Source: Rubinisphaera italica
Lineage (GTDB): Bacteria > Planctomycetota > Planctomycetia > Planctomycetales > Planctomycetaceae
DNA length: 64,000 nt
Direction: 5' to 3'
Assembly (NCBI RefSeq): GCF_007859715.1
Contig: NZ_SJPG01000001.1
Span: 558,001-622,000, forward strand
The position numbers and the translations under genes were made by a program. Positions 17,501 to 32,500 of the stretch are shown in pieces. Numbering within the stretch: the stretch's first letter is position 1; each line of letters opens with the position of its first letter. The notes under the pieces are model-generated. The model had not been told where the DNA came from. It made no database searches and saw only the letters and a program-made list of their open reading frames with translations.

Positions 17501-20500
17501 CGGGAACCCGATCTCGGGCGAACATACTTTAGGCGATCGACCTGTCGATCTGGTTGCACCCGCGTCGCTAACCGGAACACACGGGTTTATCTTTGAAGCC
17601 CCTGCGGCAACATTTGAAGCGGCGACCGCTGTCGATAATGGACAGAACACGATTACGGTCGCCAATCATGGTTTGGCGACGGGTGACCTCGTCATTTATC
17701 AGACGGATCCAACGAAAACGCAGACATTTGTCGTCGAGCGGACTCCCGATGAGCTGAACCCTGGTCTGACATCGGATACGTTTGAAGTCGATGATCCGGG
17801 CATCGGCGGGTTGGATGGTGGCACCGAGTATTATGTGGTCGTTGTTGATGCCAACACAATTCGGCTCGCTGAAAGTTTTGCGGACGCACTCGGTGCAGAC
17901 CCGACTAATCTCACAGGGATTGGGTCAGGAACCGAACACTCCTTTAATAATGGATTGTCGACCGGGATCGGAGTGACGGCCGATTTGCACGCGACCAACA
18001 AAGTCACTTCCGGTGCAACGTTTCGCGCAAAACCGAAAGTCCGCGCTGTCAATTCGAATTCAAGCACGACCGCTCAACCGCAAGGTTCAAGCCAGCAAAA
18101 TACATCCCCTTTCAATACGAAAACTCAATCACCAAAAACCAAAAATACTCTTTTCCAATTCTCGGCTTCCATCGGAGCGAACGTATTCGATCACGACGTT
18201 TCTGCTACGCTGACAGGAACTGCCGATCTGAATTCCGAAAACGATGTCGACGTGATCGCGACGACGACGCAATTTGTCCAAATGCGAGTCACTTCCTCGG
18301 TTGCTGAGCCAAACAATGGCAGCCCGTTTTTAGCCTTTTCGGGGGCTTTGGGAATTGGAGTTCATGGCAACGATGTTACGGCGACGGTTGGAAGCGGAGC
18401 CGAAATTGATGCAGCGGATACCACGACCATTCGGGCGGATTTGGATTACCCGTTTTTGAATGATCCTGGCGAAGTGTTCAATCCGGCTTCGATTTTTGAT
18501 AACGGAATCGGCGGGCTCGTTTCTGGGTTCTTCAACAAGATCAACTTCAGCGGCAAGATCTTCAACACCTGGGTTACGAGCCGTGTCAAGAACACGAAAG
18601 GAACCGCCGCGCTTTCCGGACAGTTAGTGGTCGTGGACTACTCGGGGGATGTCTCCGCGATTGTCGAATCAGGAGCGAACATCAATCAGGACAAAGATGC
18701 GAAATATGCAACTGGCGATCGTGACGTGCTGCTCGATGCCGTGACATCGATGAATCTCATCAGCACCGCAGGCAACTTTTCGCTCAAGACGAATCAACGC
18801 GGCGTGACGAACGCGATTCGTAAACGTAACAAATATGGCATTTACGATCCGATCGGCAATCGCAGTGGAAAAATTGGGTTGGGTGGCGCGGGAATCGTCA
18901 CAACACTGGACACCGCGACGGTGGCGAAGATTGAATCCGGAGCAAAAGTTGATGGCGGCGACGTCACGGTCTCAGCGGAAGAAGACATTCTGAACTTCAC
19001 GCTGGCTCAATCAGCGGGCAAGTCAACGGGGCAATTCGGGTTTAGCGGCAGTATTGCTCTACTCGCGCACGATAGTAGAACGCAGGCGATTGTCGAGTCA
19101 GGCACGATCATCAACGCCGACAATCTCTATGTGACGGCTGACAACTCAACACTTCACATCACCTTGGCAGGAGGTGTGCAATTGGGCGAAGCGATCGCTG
19201 TCGGAGCCAGTGTGGCCATCAATGTGATGGAGCGAGATACACAAGCCTATCTGGGAACCTCAGAAGCCGATCCTCCGGGGATGGCTGGCACGCTAGTGAA
19301 TGTTGGCAATGATCTGTTGATTGAAGCAGAAGCGAGCGGTTCACTGTATTCGTTCTCCTTAGCCGGTGCGATCGTCGATACCGGAGAAGAAAACGGGAGC
19401 GACACCTCCGATTCTGAAGATCCGACCGCCAATGCTCAGCAACAACAAGCCGCGAACACAGCCACAAATTCTCAGGGAAGCAGCACCGCGACAACTGGTG
19501 CAGGGAGTGGGTCAGGTTCTGGATCCGGCAGCGGAGCGGGTGCAGTATCCGGAGCCGGTTCTGGAAGTGGCGGTGGAACTGGAACCGGGACGGGCACGGG
19601 AACTGGGACAGGATCAGGCAGCGGAGCCGGTTCAGGGAGTGCCGCACCCGCGGATACGCCGAGTAAAACGGGAGTTGCCATCGCAGCCAGTGCCTCGGCA
19701 AATTTGATCATCGATCAAACTCAGGCCTTCATCAATGATCGCGGGACACTTACAGTGGGCGATGTGTCGGTCAATGCTCGCAATCGTTCCGGATTGATCT
19801 CGGCGACTGGGGGAGCCGCGATCGCAAAATCGAAACAGTCCAACTCTCCTACAAAAAGCAGCGACACCCAGGTCGCGATCGGAGCCGCATTCAGTTTCAA
19901 TCAGCTTGAACTGGAAACCGAAGCATTCATCACCGGGGCAACTCTCAATACAAACCGTACAACAGGTGATGACGATGCGGAAGTCACCGTCACTGCCAAC
20001 AACGACGGTTTCATGTTCGCGTTTTCGGCTGGATTGGCTGTCGCTCGTGGGGATGCCGGCAAGGATGACAAATCAAACTCGTTCGGCATTGCTGGCTCGG
20101 CGTCGGTCAATCGCATTGTTAATGAAGCCGAAGTCTGGCTCGACAGTGTTAATATCACTGCAACTGGTGACATCCTGCTGAATGCCGAAGACACCTCTCA
20201 AATAGTGGCGATTGGAGGAGCGGGTGCGTACGGCGGGCGCGTTGGCGTGGGCGGTGCAATTGGGTATTCAGAAATTGATACGCTCGTCTCAGCAAAAATC
20301 TTAGGAGACCTCGATCGTTCGCAGATCAATGCGGCAGGAGATGTAGTGGTACTCGCGGATGCGGATACCGCGATTCAGGCGATCACGGTTTCGGCGGCTG
20401 CAACCAAGGGCGATGTCGGAGCGGCCGGGACAATTTCCACCAATCTGATTCGTAATGTCGTGGAAGCGACTCTTGAGAATACAACGCTGATTCAGAGTGG

Positions 20501-23500
20501 TGGTGATCTCCGCGTCGAAGCGATCGATGATTCCAACATCCAGTCAATTGCCGGTGCGATTGGGCTGGGCGGCGAGCAGGCAGCACTTGGTGGTTCGGTC
20601 GGATTGAATATCGTATTGAATGAAATCTCGGCGACCATCAGCAATTCGAACATCACAGGCACAGGGGCAATCGAAGTCAACGCACGATCAACCGAATCGG
20701 CTCCTCCGCTGGCATTCTTTGATGATCTCAACACATTTGATGGAAAAATTCTGACAGCCTCGCTAGCAGGAGCCTTTACTGATGGCGGAACAGCCGTTGC
20801 TGGTTCGGCGAGCATCAACGTGATTACGAACGAAATTGATGCGGTTATCGAAGACTCTGTCATCGACGTCACCGGCGATGTCGTTGTGACAGCGGCTGAT
20901 GAAGCGACGATTCGTTCGTTAACGGGTGGAGTCGGGATCAACAAAGATGGTAACGCGGTCGGGATCGCGATCGGTGCGAATTTCATCGTCGATGAAATCG
21001 ACGCAGGCATCCTTCGCTCACAAGTCAACTCTGAAGGATCGGTCACCGTTGAGGCAGAATCGACCGCAACGATTACCACGACTTCCGTCGGACTTGGAAT
21101 TGGTGTCGATACCGGAGGCAGCAGTTCAGGGTCGGGAGCAGGCTCTACAGGTGGTGCCAGTGGAACGGGAACAGGTGCCGGGAGTGGTGCGGGCAGCGGA
21201 GCCGGTTCAGCGGCAGGGCCGAGTTCCAGTAACCCAACGCAATTGGCCTCCGGCAGTGGAATGACGGGACTGTTTGGCCCGGCTGCTGGGCAGTTGACGA
21301 CATCGGCGGCTCAGACACAGGGCGATCAGCAAGGCTCGTTCTCGTTTGCTGGAACTGGGTCTGCGTCGGGGAACATTATCGTGACTTCGACGGCAGCGAC
21401 GATTGAAGGAAGTGTGGTCACGGCGGATGGTGCGATCAACGTAACTGCTGACAACAGTTCGTTGATTGGCGTTGGAGCGGGTAGCCTGGCAATTGCAGGT
21501 GCGACCGGTGGCACGTCGGGTAATAAGGCAGCCGCAGTTGGAGCTTCGCTGTCGGCAAATGTGATTACAAGTACGATCAGTGCGACGGTCGTCGATTCCG
21601 ATTTGACCGCTGGCACTGACATTGGAATTGATGCCGATTCCAACTCGCAAATTACCGCGGTCACGTTGGCCGGAGCCGGTGCGTTGGCTGCCAGCGAATC
21701 CCAGTCTGGCACGGCTGGCTCCGGGGCCGGAGCGCTTTCGGTCAATGTGATCGTTAACAATGTAGATGCGGCTGTCCTCGGAGCATCCACACTGATTTCA
21801 AATGGTGGGAACCTGCTCGTTGATGCCGATGATTCGTCACATGTGATCAATGCGGCTGGTGCGGGAAGTTTTGCTGGAGGACTCGGTACAGCTGGGAGTC
21901 GTGGCATTGCGATTGGAGCAGCCGGTAGTGTCAGCGTCATCTCTAACGATATCACGGCCACGATTGATATCGATGCTGGGGAAATGATCGATATTGACGG
22001 AGATGTGTTCGTCAATGCCGTATCGACAGCTGACATTAGCGGGGCGACCGTCGGAATCGCGGGTACGATGGCGGGCGGATTTGGTGATGGTACGCAAGGT
22101 TCAGGTGCAGGCTCGGCGACTGGGAATGCGATCGCCAATACGATTGAAGCATCCATAAAGAATGCAGAAATCACGGCAGGTGGTATCGTCAGTGTGATAG
22201 CGACAGACGATTCTCAAATTGCGGCAGGAGCTGGCGGGGTTGCGATTGGTGCTTCAGGTGGTGGTGGATCTGGTTCGGGCGGGTCGGTGGGAGCATCGAT
22301 CGCGGTCAATGTCATTACGAACAGCACCTCAGCACTGATCGAGGATTCCGATATTGCCACCGGCAGCGGTGTCATTGTCGGAGCAGATTCGGACGCGGAT
22401 ATAATCGCGGCTACGTTAGCCTTTGGGGGTTCTCTGAATGGTGGTGCTGGAGATGGGACATCCTTCACGGGTGGTGGAACAGTTTCCATCAATGTGATCA
22501 ACAATGACCTGGATGCGGTTATCCGTGGTACTGAAATCACAACGACTGGCGGAAATGTTGCAGTCGATGCCGTTGACTCCTCACAGGTTGTCTCTGCGGC
22601 TGGTGCGGGGACGATTGCCGCTTCTGGAGGAACGGGAGCAGCGAAATCGATTGCGATCGGGGGTGCAGCCGCAATTAATGTGATCGTCAACAGCACGACG
22701 GCTAACATCGATAATTCGGATTTGGATGTCACAGGAAATGTTACGCTCAATGCGATGGCCGACGGCGACATCTCTGGAGCAACGGTTGGTTATGCTTCGG
22801 CTGTTTCTGGCGGGGTTGGTGATGCGACTTCATTTGCTTTGGCGGGATCAGCAACGGTTAACAATATCGCCAACGAAGTGGTTGCATCAATCACGAACAG
22901 TTCTGTAGAAGCAACCGGTCTCGTCGAGTTGAACGCGACGAATGCAGGTTTCATTGGAGCCGGGGCAGGGGGTGTTGCACTAGGGCTGGCCGGTGGAGGT
23001 GGAGCGTCCAATGCGGTTGCAGTTGGTGGTTCCCTGGCGCTCAATACGATTGTCAATTCGACTGCGGCATTTATTGATGACGCGGAAGTCACAGCCGGAG
23101 CGGGTGTTTCGTTGCTTGCCGACGGAGAATCTGAAATCGTTTCGGCAACGCTGGCGTTTTCTCAAGCATTGTCCGGAGGAATCGGCGATGCGACCACATT
23201 CACGGGAGCAGGAACTATTTCGGCAAATGTCATCACTAGTGATGTGCTCGCCGAGATTCGCAACGGAAGCCAAGTGACTACAGCTGGGGATCTCCTGCTC
23301 GATGTCAACGATCAATCGAGCATCATCGCTGTTTCGGGAGCAGGTACAAATTCGGCAGCGATCGGATTGGGAACTTCCAAGGCGATTTCCATCGGTGGTG
23401 CTCTCGGATTCAACCTGATCAATAACTCGACGACGGCCCGTATTACCGATTCGCTCGGATTCGCTGATGGTGACGTCCGCTTATCAGCGGTTGGTGATGC

Positions 23501-26500
23501 AGAAATCGGAGCGGCGACAATCGGTTATGCAGGCTCACTATCGGGAGCGTTGGGTGATGCGACTTCGGTTAGTCTGGCAGGCTCTGCGACGACGAATGTC
23601 GTGAACAATCGCATTGAGGCAGCCACCTTGAATTCGACTATTGAGTCGGGGCAGTCGGTCGTGCTCGAAGCTCTTGATACGTCGTTTATCGCAGGAGCAG
23701 CCGGTGGTGTTGCCCTGGCGATCGGAGCTGGACTTGGTGCGACTCAGGGAGTCGCGATTGGGGGCTCACTGGCGACGAATGTTATCGACAACGAAGTCCT
23801 GGCAACTGTCAGCCAGACGCAACTCACGGCGGAAGGCGATATCGTACTGACAGCCGTTTCGGAAGCAGAGATCATTGGGACAACTGTGGCAACGAGTGGT
23901 GCGTTGACAGCCGGAGTTGGTACATCAACCGCAGTTACTCTGGCGGGCACGGCTTCGGTCAATGTGATCAGCAACGAAGTCGCGGCGACGATTCGCGATA
24001 ATTCAGACGTAGCGACAACATCCGGAGATGTTTCTCTGACCGCCCGCAACGAGGCGAGCATCTTGGCAAATTCAGGCTCGGCGAGTCTTGCGGTAGCAGC
24101 CGGGATTGGGAACGCGAATGCCGTCGCACTCGGCGGAGCGATGGCGATCAATGTGATCGAAGGCGATACACTGGCCATCATTGAGGATTCAACGATTAGA
24201 GCTGATATCGGTGGCGTCGATTTAGCGGCGACCTCCGATGCGGAGATCATCAGCAATGCGGTTGGAATTACTGGTGCGGGCACTGCGGCTGGTGGCGCGG
24301 GGATTGGTGTCGCTGTTGCAGGATCAGTTGCCTCGAACGTGATCACCAATCGTGTTGAAGCTTCCATCAACTCCTCAAGCATAACGGCTGGTGGATCGCT
24401 CGGCCTGCATGCGGAAGACCATTCTGTAATTTACGCCTTTGGCGGTGGGGTCAGTGGCGCAATCGGAGGCGGAGCGGCAACCAGTGGAGCAGGAGCCGCA
24501 GGAGCTTCCGTCGCGACAAACATCGTTGTGAATACGGTTGAAGCCAGCATCGACAATTCCATTATTGAAGCGAATGGAGTCTCGGTTACAGCCAACTCCG
24601 AAGCAGAGATCAGTGGCGGAACGATCGGTTTTGCTGCTGCGGGAGGATTCAGTGGAGTGGCAGGAGTTTCGGTCGCTGCTGCGGGTGCGGTCGTTGTCGC
24701 TGTGGTTGACAATACCGTTACCGCATCAATTGAAAACGAATCCAGCGTGATCAGCGGTGATGATGTGATCGTGACAGCGGCGGATTCATCACGAATTATT
24801 AGTGCAGCCGGTGGAGCCGCCGTCAGTGCAGCTGTCGGTGGAGGTGGTGTGGGAGTGGCCGTGCAAGCGGGTGCATCGCTTGCGACCAGTGTGATCAACA
24901 ATACGGTCGAAGCAACCATTTCTGAAAGCGAAGTCGATTCAACAGGTAACGTACAGGTCGTGGCGAATTCTGAAGGAGAAGTCATCACCTCAGCTGTCGG
25001 TTTTGCTGCAGGCGTTTCCGTGGGGACTGTCGCAGTAACAGTGAGTCTCGCCGGGTCGGTAGCTGTCGCGGGAATTAATAATCGGACGCGAGCCGGGGTT
25101 CGTGATGCGGAAATTACAGCGGATGGTGATTTGATTGTCGAAGCCGAAGATCGTAGCGATATTCGTAGTTTCGGCGGAGCAGCATCGGTTGCCGGTGCGG
25201 CTGGGGTCACAGGTGCGGGAGTTGGCGTTGCCTTCGGGGCTTCGTTCGCAGTCAACGAAGTCGGTAACGAAGTCTCCGCTTATGTGACTGATTCAACCGT
25301 TGATGCCGGTGATGTGCAGATTCATGCGACTGCGACCTCTCAGATTGTCGGCGGTGCTGTCGCCGGTTCGGTTTCCATTGCCGGGAGTGCGATCGCTGGA
25401 GTTTCTGTTGCCGGTGTTGGGACGAGCGTGATTAACGTTATTACCAACGATGTTTCAGCAGAAATCTCAAACAGCGAAATAACGGATTCCACCGGGGTTA
25501 GCCTGCTGGCCCAGGACGATTCGTCCGTAATCGCTGCTACCGGTGCTGCAGCGGTCGGGGCAGCAGGAGGCGCGACAGTCGGAGTGACCGTGCAAGGCGG
25601 GGCAGCGATGGCATTCAATGTCATCACAAACAACGTCTCGGCTTCGATTGATAATTCCACTGTCAACTCAAGTGGAGATATTGAAGTTCTCGCTGATAGT
25701 CAGAGCGATGTGATTGTCACTTCGGTCGGGTTTGCCGGGGGTGGATCGGGTGGTGGTGTCGGAGGAGTCAATGTCTCCGCAGCTGGATCGGGTTCCAGTA
25801 ATACGATTGTGAATTCGGTTTCTGCCACAATTGCAAACGGGAGCATTATCAACAATGTGGGTGCGACCAGGGTTGCGGCAGCGGATCGTTCCCGAATTAC
25901 AGCGCTGGCCGGTGGAGTGACTGCCAGTGGTTCCGGTGGTGGAGTTGGCGGAGTTGATGTCGGTGTGGCTGGCTCGATTGCCGCCAATGTTGTAACGAAT
26001 TCCGTGAGTGCGACAATCGACGATTCGGCTGTGAATAGTGGCTCGGTTTCGCTGGAGGCAATTTCAGCCGGTGACGTGATCGTGGCAACTGTCGGGTTTG
26101 CCGGCAACGGAAATGGTGGCGGTGTCGGTGGTGTTGCATTGGCGGCTGCTGGATCCGGCTCAATCAATGTTATCACGAATGATGTCACTGCGAGCATCGG
26201 CGATGCGAAGGAAGTTACGACAACTGTTGGCGATGTCGAAGTCGTCGCTGCAGATACGTCTTCAATTATCGCGACTGCCGGTGTCGGTGCAGTCACAGGA
26301 GCTGGTGGTGGTGTCGGTAGTGTGACGGGCCAAGCGGGTGCATCGTTTGCATTCAATATCATCGTCAATAATGTGACCGCAACGATCGACGGCGGATCCG
26401 TTGATTCAGCTGGCAATGTTCTGATTTCAGCAGATGCCGACGGGCAAGTGATCTCGAATACGATTGCAGTCACGGGTGGCGGTGGAGGTGGCGCAATTGG

Positions 26501-29500
26501 TGGTGTGCAGGTTGCGTTGGCCGGTTCGGTTTCTTTCAGTGGAATCAATCAGTCTGTTGATGCGGGGATCATTAATGATGCGGATGTGACGGCTGATGGA
26601 TCTGTCCTTGTCACTGCTGAAGAAGGATCGGATATCATTACGACAGCCGGAGGAGCTGTCGGTGGAGGAGCGGGCGGAGCGATCGGCGGCGTTGTCATCG
26701 GTGCAACTTCGGCATTTGCAATCAATCAGATCGATAGCCAGGTCAACGCCGTGATAGATAATTCCGAGGTCGCTGCGGCAGATGTCGGTCTACTGGCGGA
26801 GTCGGCCAGCAATATTACCGTGGCGACAGCCGCAGCAGCTGGCGGAGGTTCGGGCGGTGCGATTGTCGGTGTGAATGTCGCGGGCGCAGGCTCTGGGTCT
26901 GTCAATGTGATTGCCGGTGGTGTGACTGCGGAGATCCGAAATGGCAGTCAGATTACAACGACTTCTGGAGACCTGAATGTTGAGGCGGCTGATCGAGCAA
27001 ACGTTATTGCGGCAGCCGGTGTGGCAACATTCAACGGCGGTGGAGGTGGAGTTGGAGGAGTCAACGTACAGGGCGGTGCCTCGCTCGTGGTGAACGGAAT
27101 TGATCGGGTAGTCACAGCACGCGTGACAGACTCCAATTTGTTGATTGCTCGGGATACCAATCTGGAAGCGATTTCGGAGGCAGTGCTGATTGGCTCGGCA
27201 ATTGGTTTTGCCGGGGGAGGTTCCGGTGGTGGAGTCGGCGGAGTGAATGTCTCGGCTGCGGGCTCGGGAGCAGGCAATGGAATTTCACAATCGGTTACCG
27301 CAGAAATTATTAATAGTGATCTGCAAGCCGGTGGAGGCGTAACAGTTTCTGCAGAAAATGATGCATTCATTTTCGCGGGTGGTGGTAGCGCCACTGGAAG
27401 CGGTTCTGGCGGAGCGATTGGTGGAGTCGATATTGGTGTGGCTGGCTCAATCGCAGTGAATGTGATCACGAGTGATGTTCGGTCCACAATTGACAATTCC
27501 GATGTCACTGCTGCGAATATCGAAGTTGATGCCGGTGCGGAAGCCGAAATTGTCGCCGCGACGGTTGGTTTTGCCGCTAACGGAAATGGTGGAGCGATCG
27601 GCGGCGTCGCAATTGCACTGGCGGGAGCCGGTTCGGTCAATACGATTACGAATAGTGTGACTGCAGAAGTCATCAACGGTAGTGACCTGACAACAACGAG
27701 TGGCGATGTCAGCGTATTGGCAGACAATCAATCGCAAATTCGTGTTGGTGCGGGTGGAATCGCAATAACGGGAGCCGGTGGTGCTGTCGGTAGTGTGACC
27801 GTTCAAGCCGGTGCATCTTATGCGATCAATACAGTGACCGACTCTGTTTCGGCAACAATCGATAATTCCCTCATCAATGCCTCTCAGGATGTGATCCTTT
27901 CCGCGACTTCAGATAATGCGATTATTGGTGCGGCGACGGGGTTCGCTGCAGGTGGGGGTGGCGGTGCGATTGGTGGAATCAATGTCGCTGGTGCTGGTTC
28001 GACTGTCGTCAATGTGATTAACAACACTGTGGTTGCAGAAGTCAACAACAGCGATCTTCAGGTCGGGCGCGATATCAAAGTCAATGCGTTGGACCAGTCC
28101 AGTATCGATGCGTTCGGCGGCACATTGTCAATCGCCGGAACGGGAGGAATCGTGGTCGGCGTTTCGGCGGCACTGGGAGCTGTTGTTACGTTGAATGTCG
28201 TCGATAATTCTGTTGCGGCAATCGTCTCGGATTCATGTCTGGATGCCGGAAATGATATCTCGCTGACTGCGACAGCAGACTCCGAGCTGAATGCGGTTGC
28301 TTCCGCAAATTCGGTTGCGGTCGGTGTGGCAATCGGCAGCGTGGCATTGGCGGGAGCCGGTTCGGCGGCTTCGAATACAATCAATAACGATGTGACAGCA
28401 GAAATTCGTGGTGTCGATACCGATACTATCAATGCGGCTGGTGTCGTTGATCTGACTGCCGCTGATCAATCAAACGTGAATGCCGTCGGCGGATCTGCGG
28501 CTGTTGGTATTGCGGTCGTCGGTCTGGCAGGCGGAGCCAGTGCTGCAGTGAATACGGTCACCAATGATATTTCAGCGACGATTGCCGGTGTTAATTTGAC
28601 CGCGGATCAAGGCGTTGTCGTGAACGCTGTGGGAGACTCGGAATTGACGGCTGCTTCGGTTGGAGCTGCGATTTCATCAGGCCTGGGAGTCGCGGGAGCA
28701 TTCGGAATCAACACCCTGATCAATACCGTGGAAGCGAGCATCTCAGACTCAGCGACGATTGGCTCGGGCGGAAACGTAGAAGTGGTTGCCGACGAGCAGA
28801 GCCGCTTGATCAGTACGACTGGGGGGGCAACGGGCGCACTAGGAACTGGAGTCGGAGCAGCGAGTTCGATCAATAATACGGTGCTGACAACACGAGCGTT
28901 TATCGACGATGCTGTCGTGACGGCAGGTCAGCATGTGGATGTGCGAGCGAATTCCGAAACGGAGCTGGTTGGAGCTGCGGTTGGTGGAGCAATCGCTGCA
29001 GGCTTTGCAGTCAGCGGATCGTTTGTCGAACAATCGACAACGAATGTGACTGAGGCGTTCCTTGGTGGAGGAGCGGTCGTCACTGCAGAGGGGAATGTCG
29101 TTGTTGTTGCTGATGACAATATTCAGTTCAACTCCACAGCCGGAGCATTCAGTGCTGCAGGTGTCGCTGGGTTCGGTCTCTCCGAGGCACTCGTTATTAC
29201 CAACAATACAACACGAGCAGCAATTGCAGACGGAGTGACAACGACTGGCTTAGGCCTGCAGGGTGAATCGCTGGTTCCTGGAGAGAATGGAGCGTTGGGG
29301 GCTATTCGCGGCGTGGCGGTCATCGCAAATTCAGATGAGAATGTCATCAGCATTGCTGTTGGTGGAGTCGCTGCCGGTGGGATCGCCGGAGCCGGTTCTG
29401 CGACAGTCACGACACTCAATGAAACCACTGAAGCGATCGTTGGCGACAACGTGAACCTGAATGTGGGCACACTTGGGCTAGCCGATTCTCGTCAGAGTGT

Positions 29501-32500
29501 CACGATTGCGGCCGCGGATCGATCTCGTCTACTTACGCAGGCGGTCGGTGCTTCGGCAGCTTTGGTCGGAGTTGGAGCAGGAGTTGATACCGCTGTCCTG
29601 ATTAAGACAACTCAGGCGTCGATCGGACAGGACAGCCTGGTGGAAGCTGCCAATGATATTATTGTCTCTGCAGATTCTTTGGAAGAACTGACATCCGTAT
29701 CGGCTTCCGTTGCTTTAGGCGCCGGAGCCTCTCTCGGTGCGGCGACTTCAAGTTATACCATTGACAACACGACGGAAGCACTTATCGATCAGCGTGCACG
29801 GGTCGAAGCTCAAGATTCGGTTCATGTGACTGCCGATAATATCAGCGATTTCGATCTGCTTGCGGGAAACGCAAATGCATCGCTGGGCGTCAATGCCGGG
29901 GCAACGGCGGCCCTCACTACTGTACTCAAAGAGACAAACGCCTGGATCTCTGAAAACGCCGTCGTGACTGGATTGGGACTTGGTGATGGTGTTCTAGCCA
30001 AAACGGGAGAATTCGGAGCCGAGCAGATTGTCACTAATGTGGGTAGCCCCGGTGTGGTGAAAGACTTCACTTCGAGCGTTGTCGATCCCGGCGCAGATAC
30101 GATCACGCTGAGTGATCACGGCTTTCAACAGGGGGATGAGGTTGTCTTTTCCTCCTCCAGTGGTGTCATTCCCGGCCTCACCATTGGTGGGCAGTACTTT
30201 GTGATCCCGGTCGATTCCGACACGTTCAAATTAGCGAACAGCGAAGTAGACGCGGAAAACGGAATCGCAATCGATCTCGGTTCGGCTGATCCAGTCGGGA
30301 CAATCAATCGTTTTGCCAGTGATCCTGATCCTGCCTCAAACGATTTTTCTGTCGTAAATCCCATCACGCTGGCGAACATCAATTCAGCAAGTGACACATT
30401 CACGCTCCCTCGTCATCAACTGGTGACCGGAGATCGCGTTTTCCTGGGGAACCTGGGAGCGGCTGTGACCGGCGTTGAAAATAACACACAATATTTTGTC
30501 ATCGCGAAGGATGAGAATACGATTCAACTGGCGTTGACGGAAGTCGATGCGGTCTCTGGTACAGCGATCGATATCGAGCTGTCTGGGATTGCGGGGCGAT
30601 TGGAACGTGTGCTGCCGAGTGCCAATGAAGTCAACTTCCGAGCCGATGATATTCTTGCAGGATCAGACGAGTTACAGGTTGACGACCACGGTTTAATTAC
30701 AGGGCAGGAGATTGTTTTACGCGGAGATGGCTTGTTGTTGGCTGGGCGTGATGCCAACGGTGCACCAGAGCTGGCAAACGGTCAACGCCTGTTTGTGATT
30801 GTCACCAGCGATGACACAATAAAATTGGCGAAAACGGCAGCCGACGCCTCTGCTGGAATTGCGATCGATCTCGAATTGAATTCTGCGACGATACGGGAAG
30901 CGACTGTACTGACCAGTTCGGCTGGAAAAATCGATCCAACGGCCAATACGCTCACGTTTACTAATCATGGCTTGACGAGTGGGCAGGAAATCCAACTGAC
31001 AGGTGCCGAGGAATTGGGCGTTCCTGCTGATGCAATATTCTTCGTCAACGTTGTCGATGCTGATACAATTCAGTTAAGAGAAACTCCCGCCGGCTCGATC
31101 GTGGATCTGGACTCAAATCCTCTCTTGCTCGATTTTTCAGGTGGAGCGATTGCAACCGACTTGCGTGCGATCGATGCAAGTGCAGACACGTTCAATGTCG
31201 CCGGACATGGTTTGGTCGATGGGACGGAAGTTGTGTTCCGATCCAGCGATTTGACTCTCGGCGGGCTCGACTCCGGCCAGACTTATTTTGTTGTCAATTC
31301 CACAGCGGATCAGTTCCAACTGGCGGAAACAGTGGATGGACAATCACTTGATCTGAGAATTAACGAGTTGACGCTGCTCGTCATCGGGACGCCACAAAAC
31401 TTCAATGCGGTCAGCATTGATGAAAACACGGATCGCATCCAGCTAACAGGCCACGGCTTGACAGATGGAACAGCAGTCAGTCTGAATGGTGTTAACTCCA
31501 CAATGAGTGGGCTTGTCGATGGGCAGACTTACTTCGTCATCAATGCTACGGCTAATTCACTCCAGCTTTCAGAAACGCTGGGTGGCGCGGCTGTGGACTT
31601 GGGTGAGTCTGTGCCAATCTTTACCTTGCAACCATTCGCTGAAGTGGTCGATCAAGTCGTTGATATTCCGTTCACAGGAATTGGTGCAAACGGCAATCCC
31701 GATTCAGTTCTGGAAATCAGCAATCACGGCTTCGCGACCGGTGATCAAGTTGTGCTGCAGAATTCAGGAGATTCCATCGAGGGGCTGATCGAAGGCGAGC
31801 GTTATTTTGTCATCGTGATCGATGCTGACCATCTACAGTTGACCCCTGCCTCGGAAGAGACTATCGCGATCAGCGGGGCAGATATCGACGGCGATACCGA
31901 AACTATCACCCTGCTCGGCAATATGCTCAATAACGGAGACGAATTTTTTGCCCTCGGGATCGCAGAGGATCTGGGCGAACTGGAACCAGGTGGTCGCTAT
32001 CTCGTGGCCAACAAAAACGGCGACTCGTTCCAACTCAGAGATGCGACCTCGAACCAGTTGATTGACTTGCTGGAAACTGATTTTACGGGCACAGTCGCTC
32101 GGTTGGTTCCGATTTCCGCAACGGCACCGATTGCGATCCCGGTGAGTGCTTCTGGTCAGTCGGGAACATTGGTCCGATCCGGTCAAGCAGAGCCTCTTGC
32201 TGTTGAATTTATATTCGACAGCCTGAATGGAAATACGATTTCGATCACTGATCATGGGCTGATCACGGGAGACAAAATCCGCCTCAGTAGTAACGGAGCC
32301 GAGCTGGTCGGGTTGGATGCTGATCAGGATTATTTTGTGATCAAGATCAACAACAATCGGTTGCAATTGGCTGAATCGCTAGCGGATGCCTACAACAATC
32401 AAGAAACGACCTTAACGCCAGATGAAATCGAAACCAGCTTCCGTCTCGCATCTTTATCTGTCGATGCAGATTTGCCAGATCTGGCGAATGTGGACGTTAA

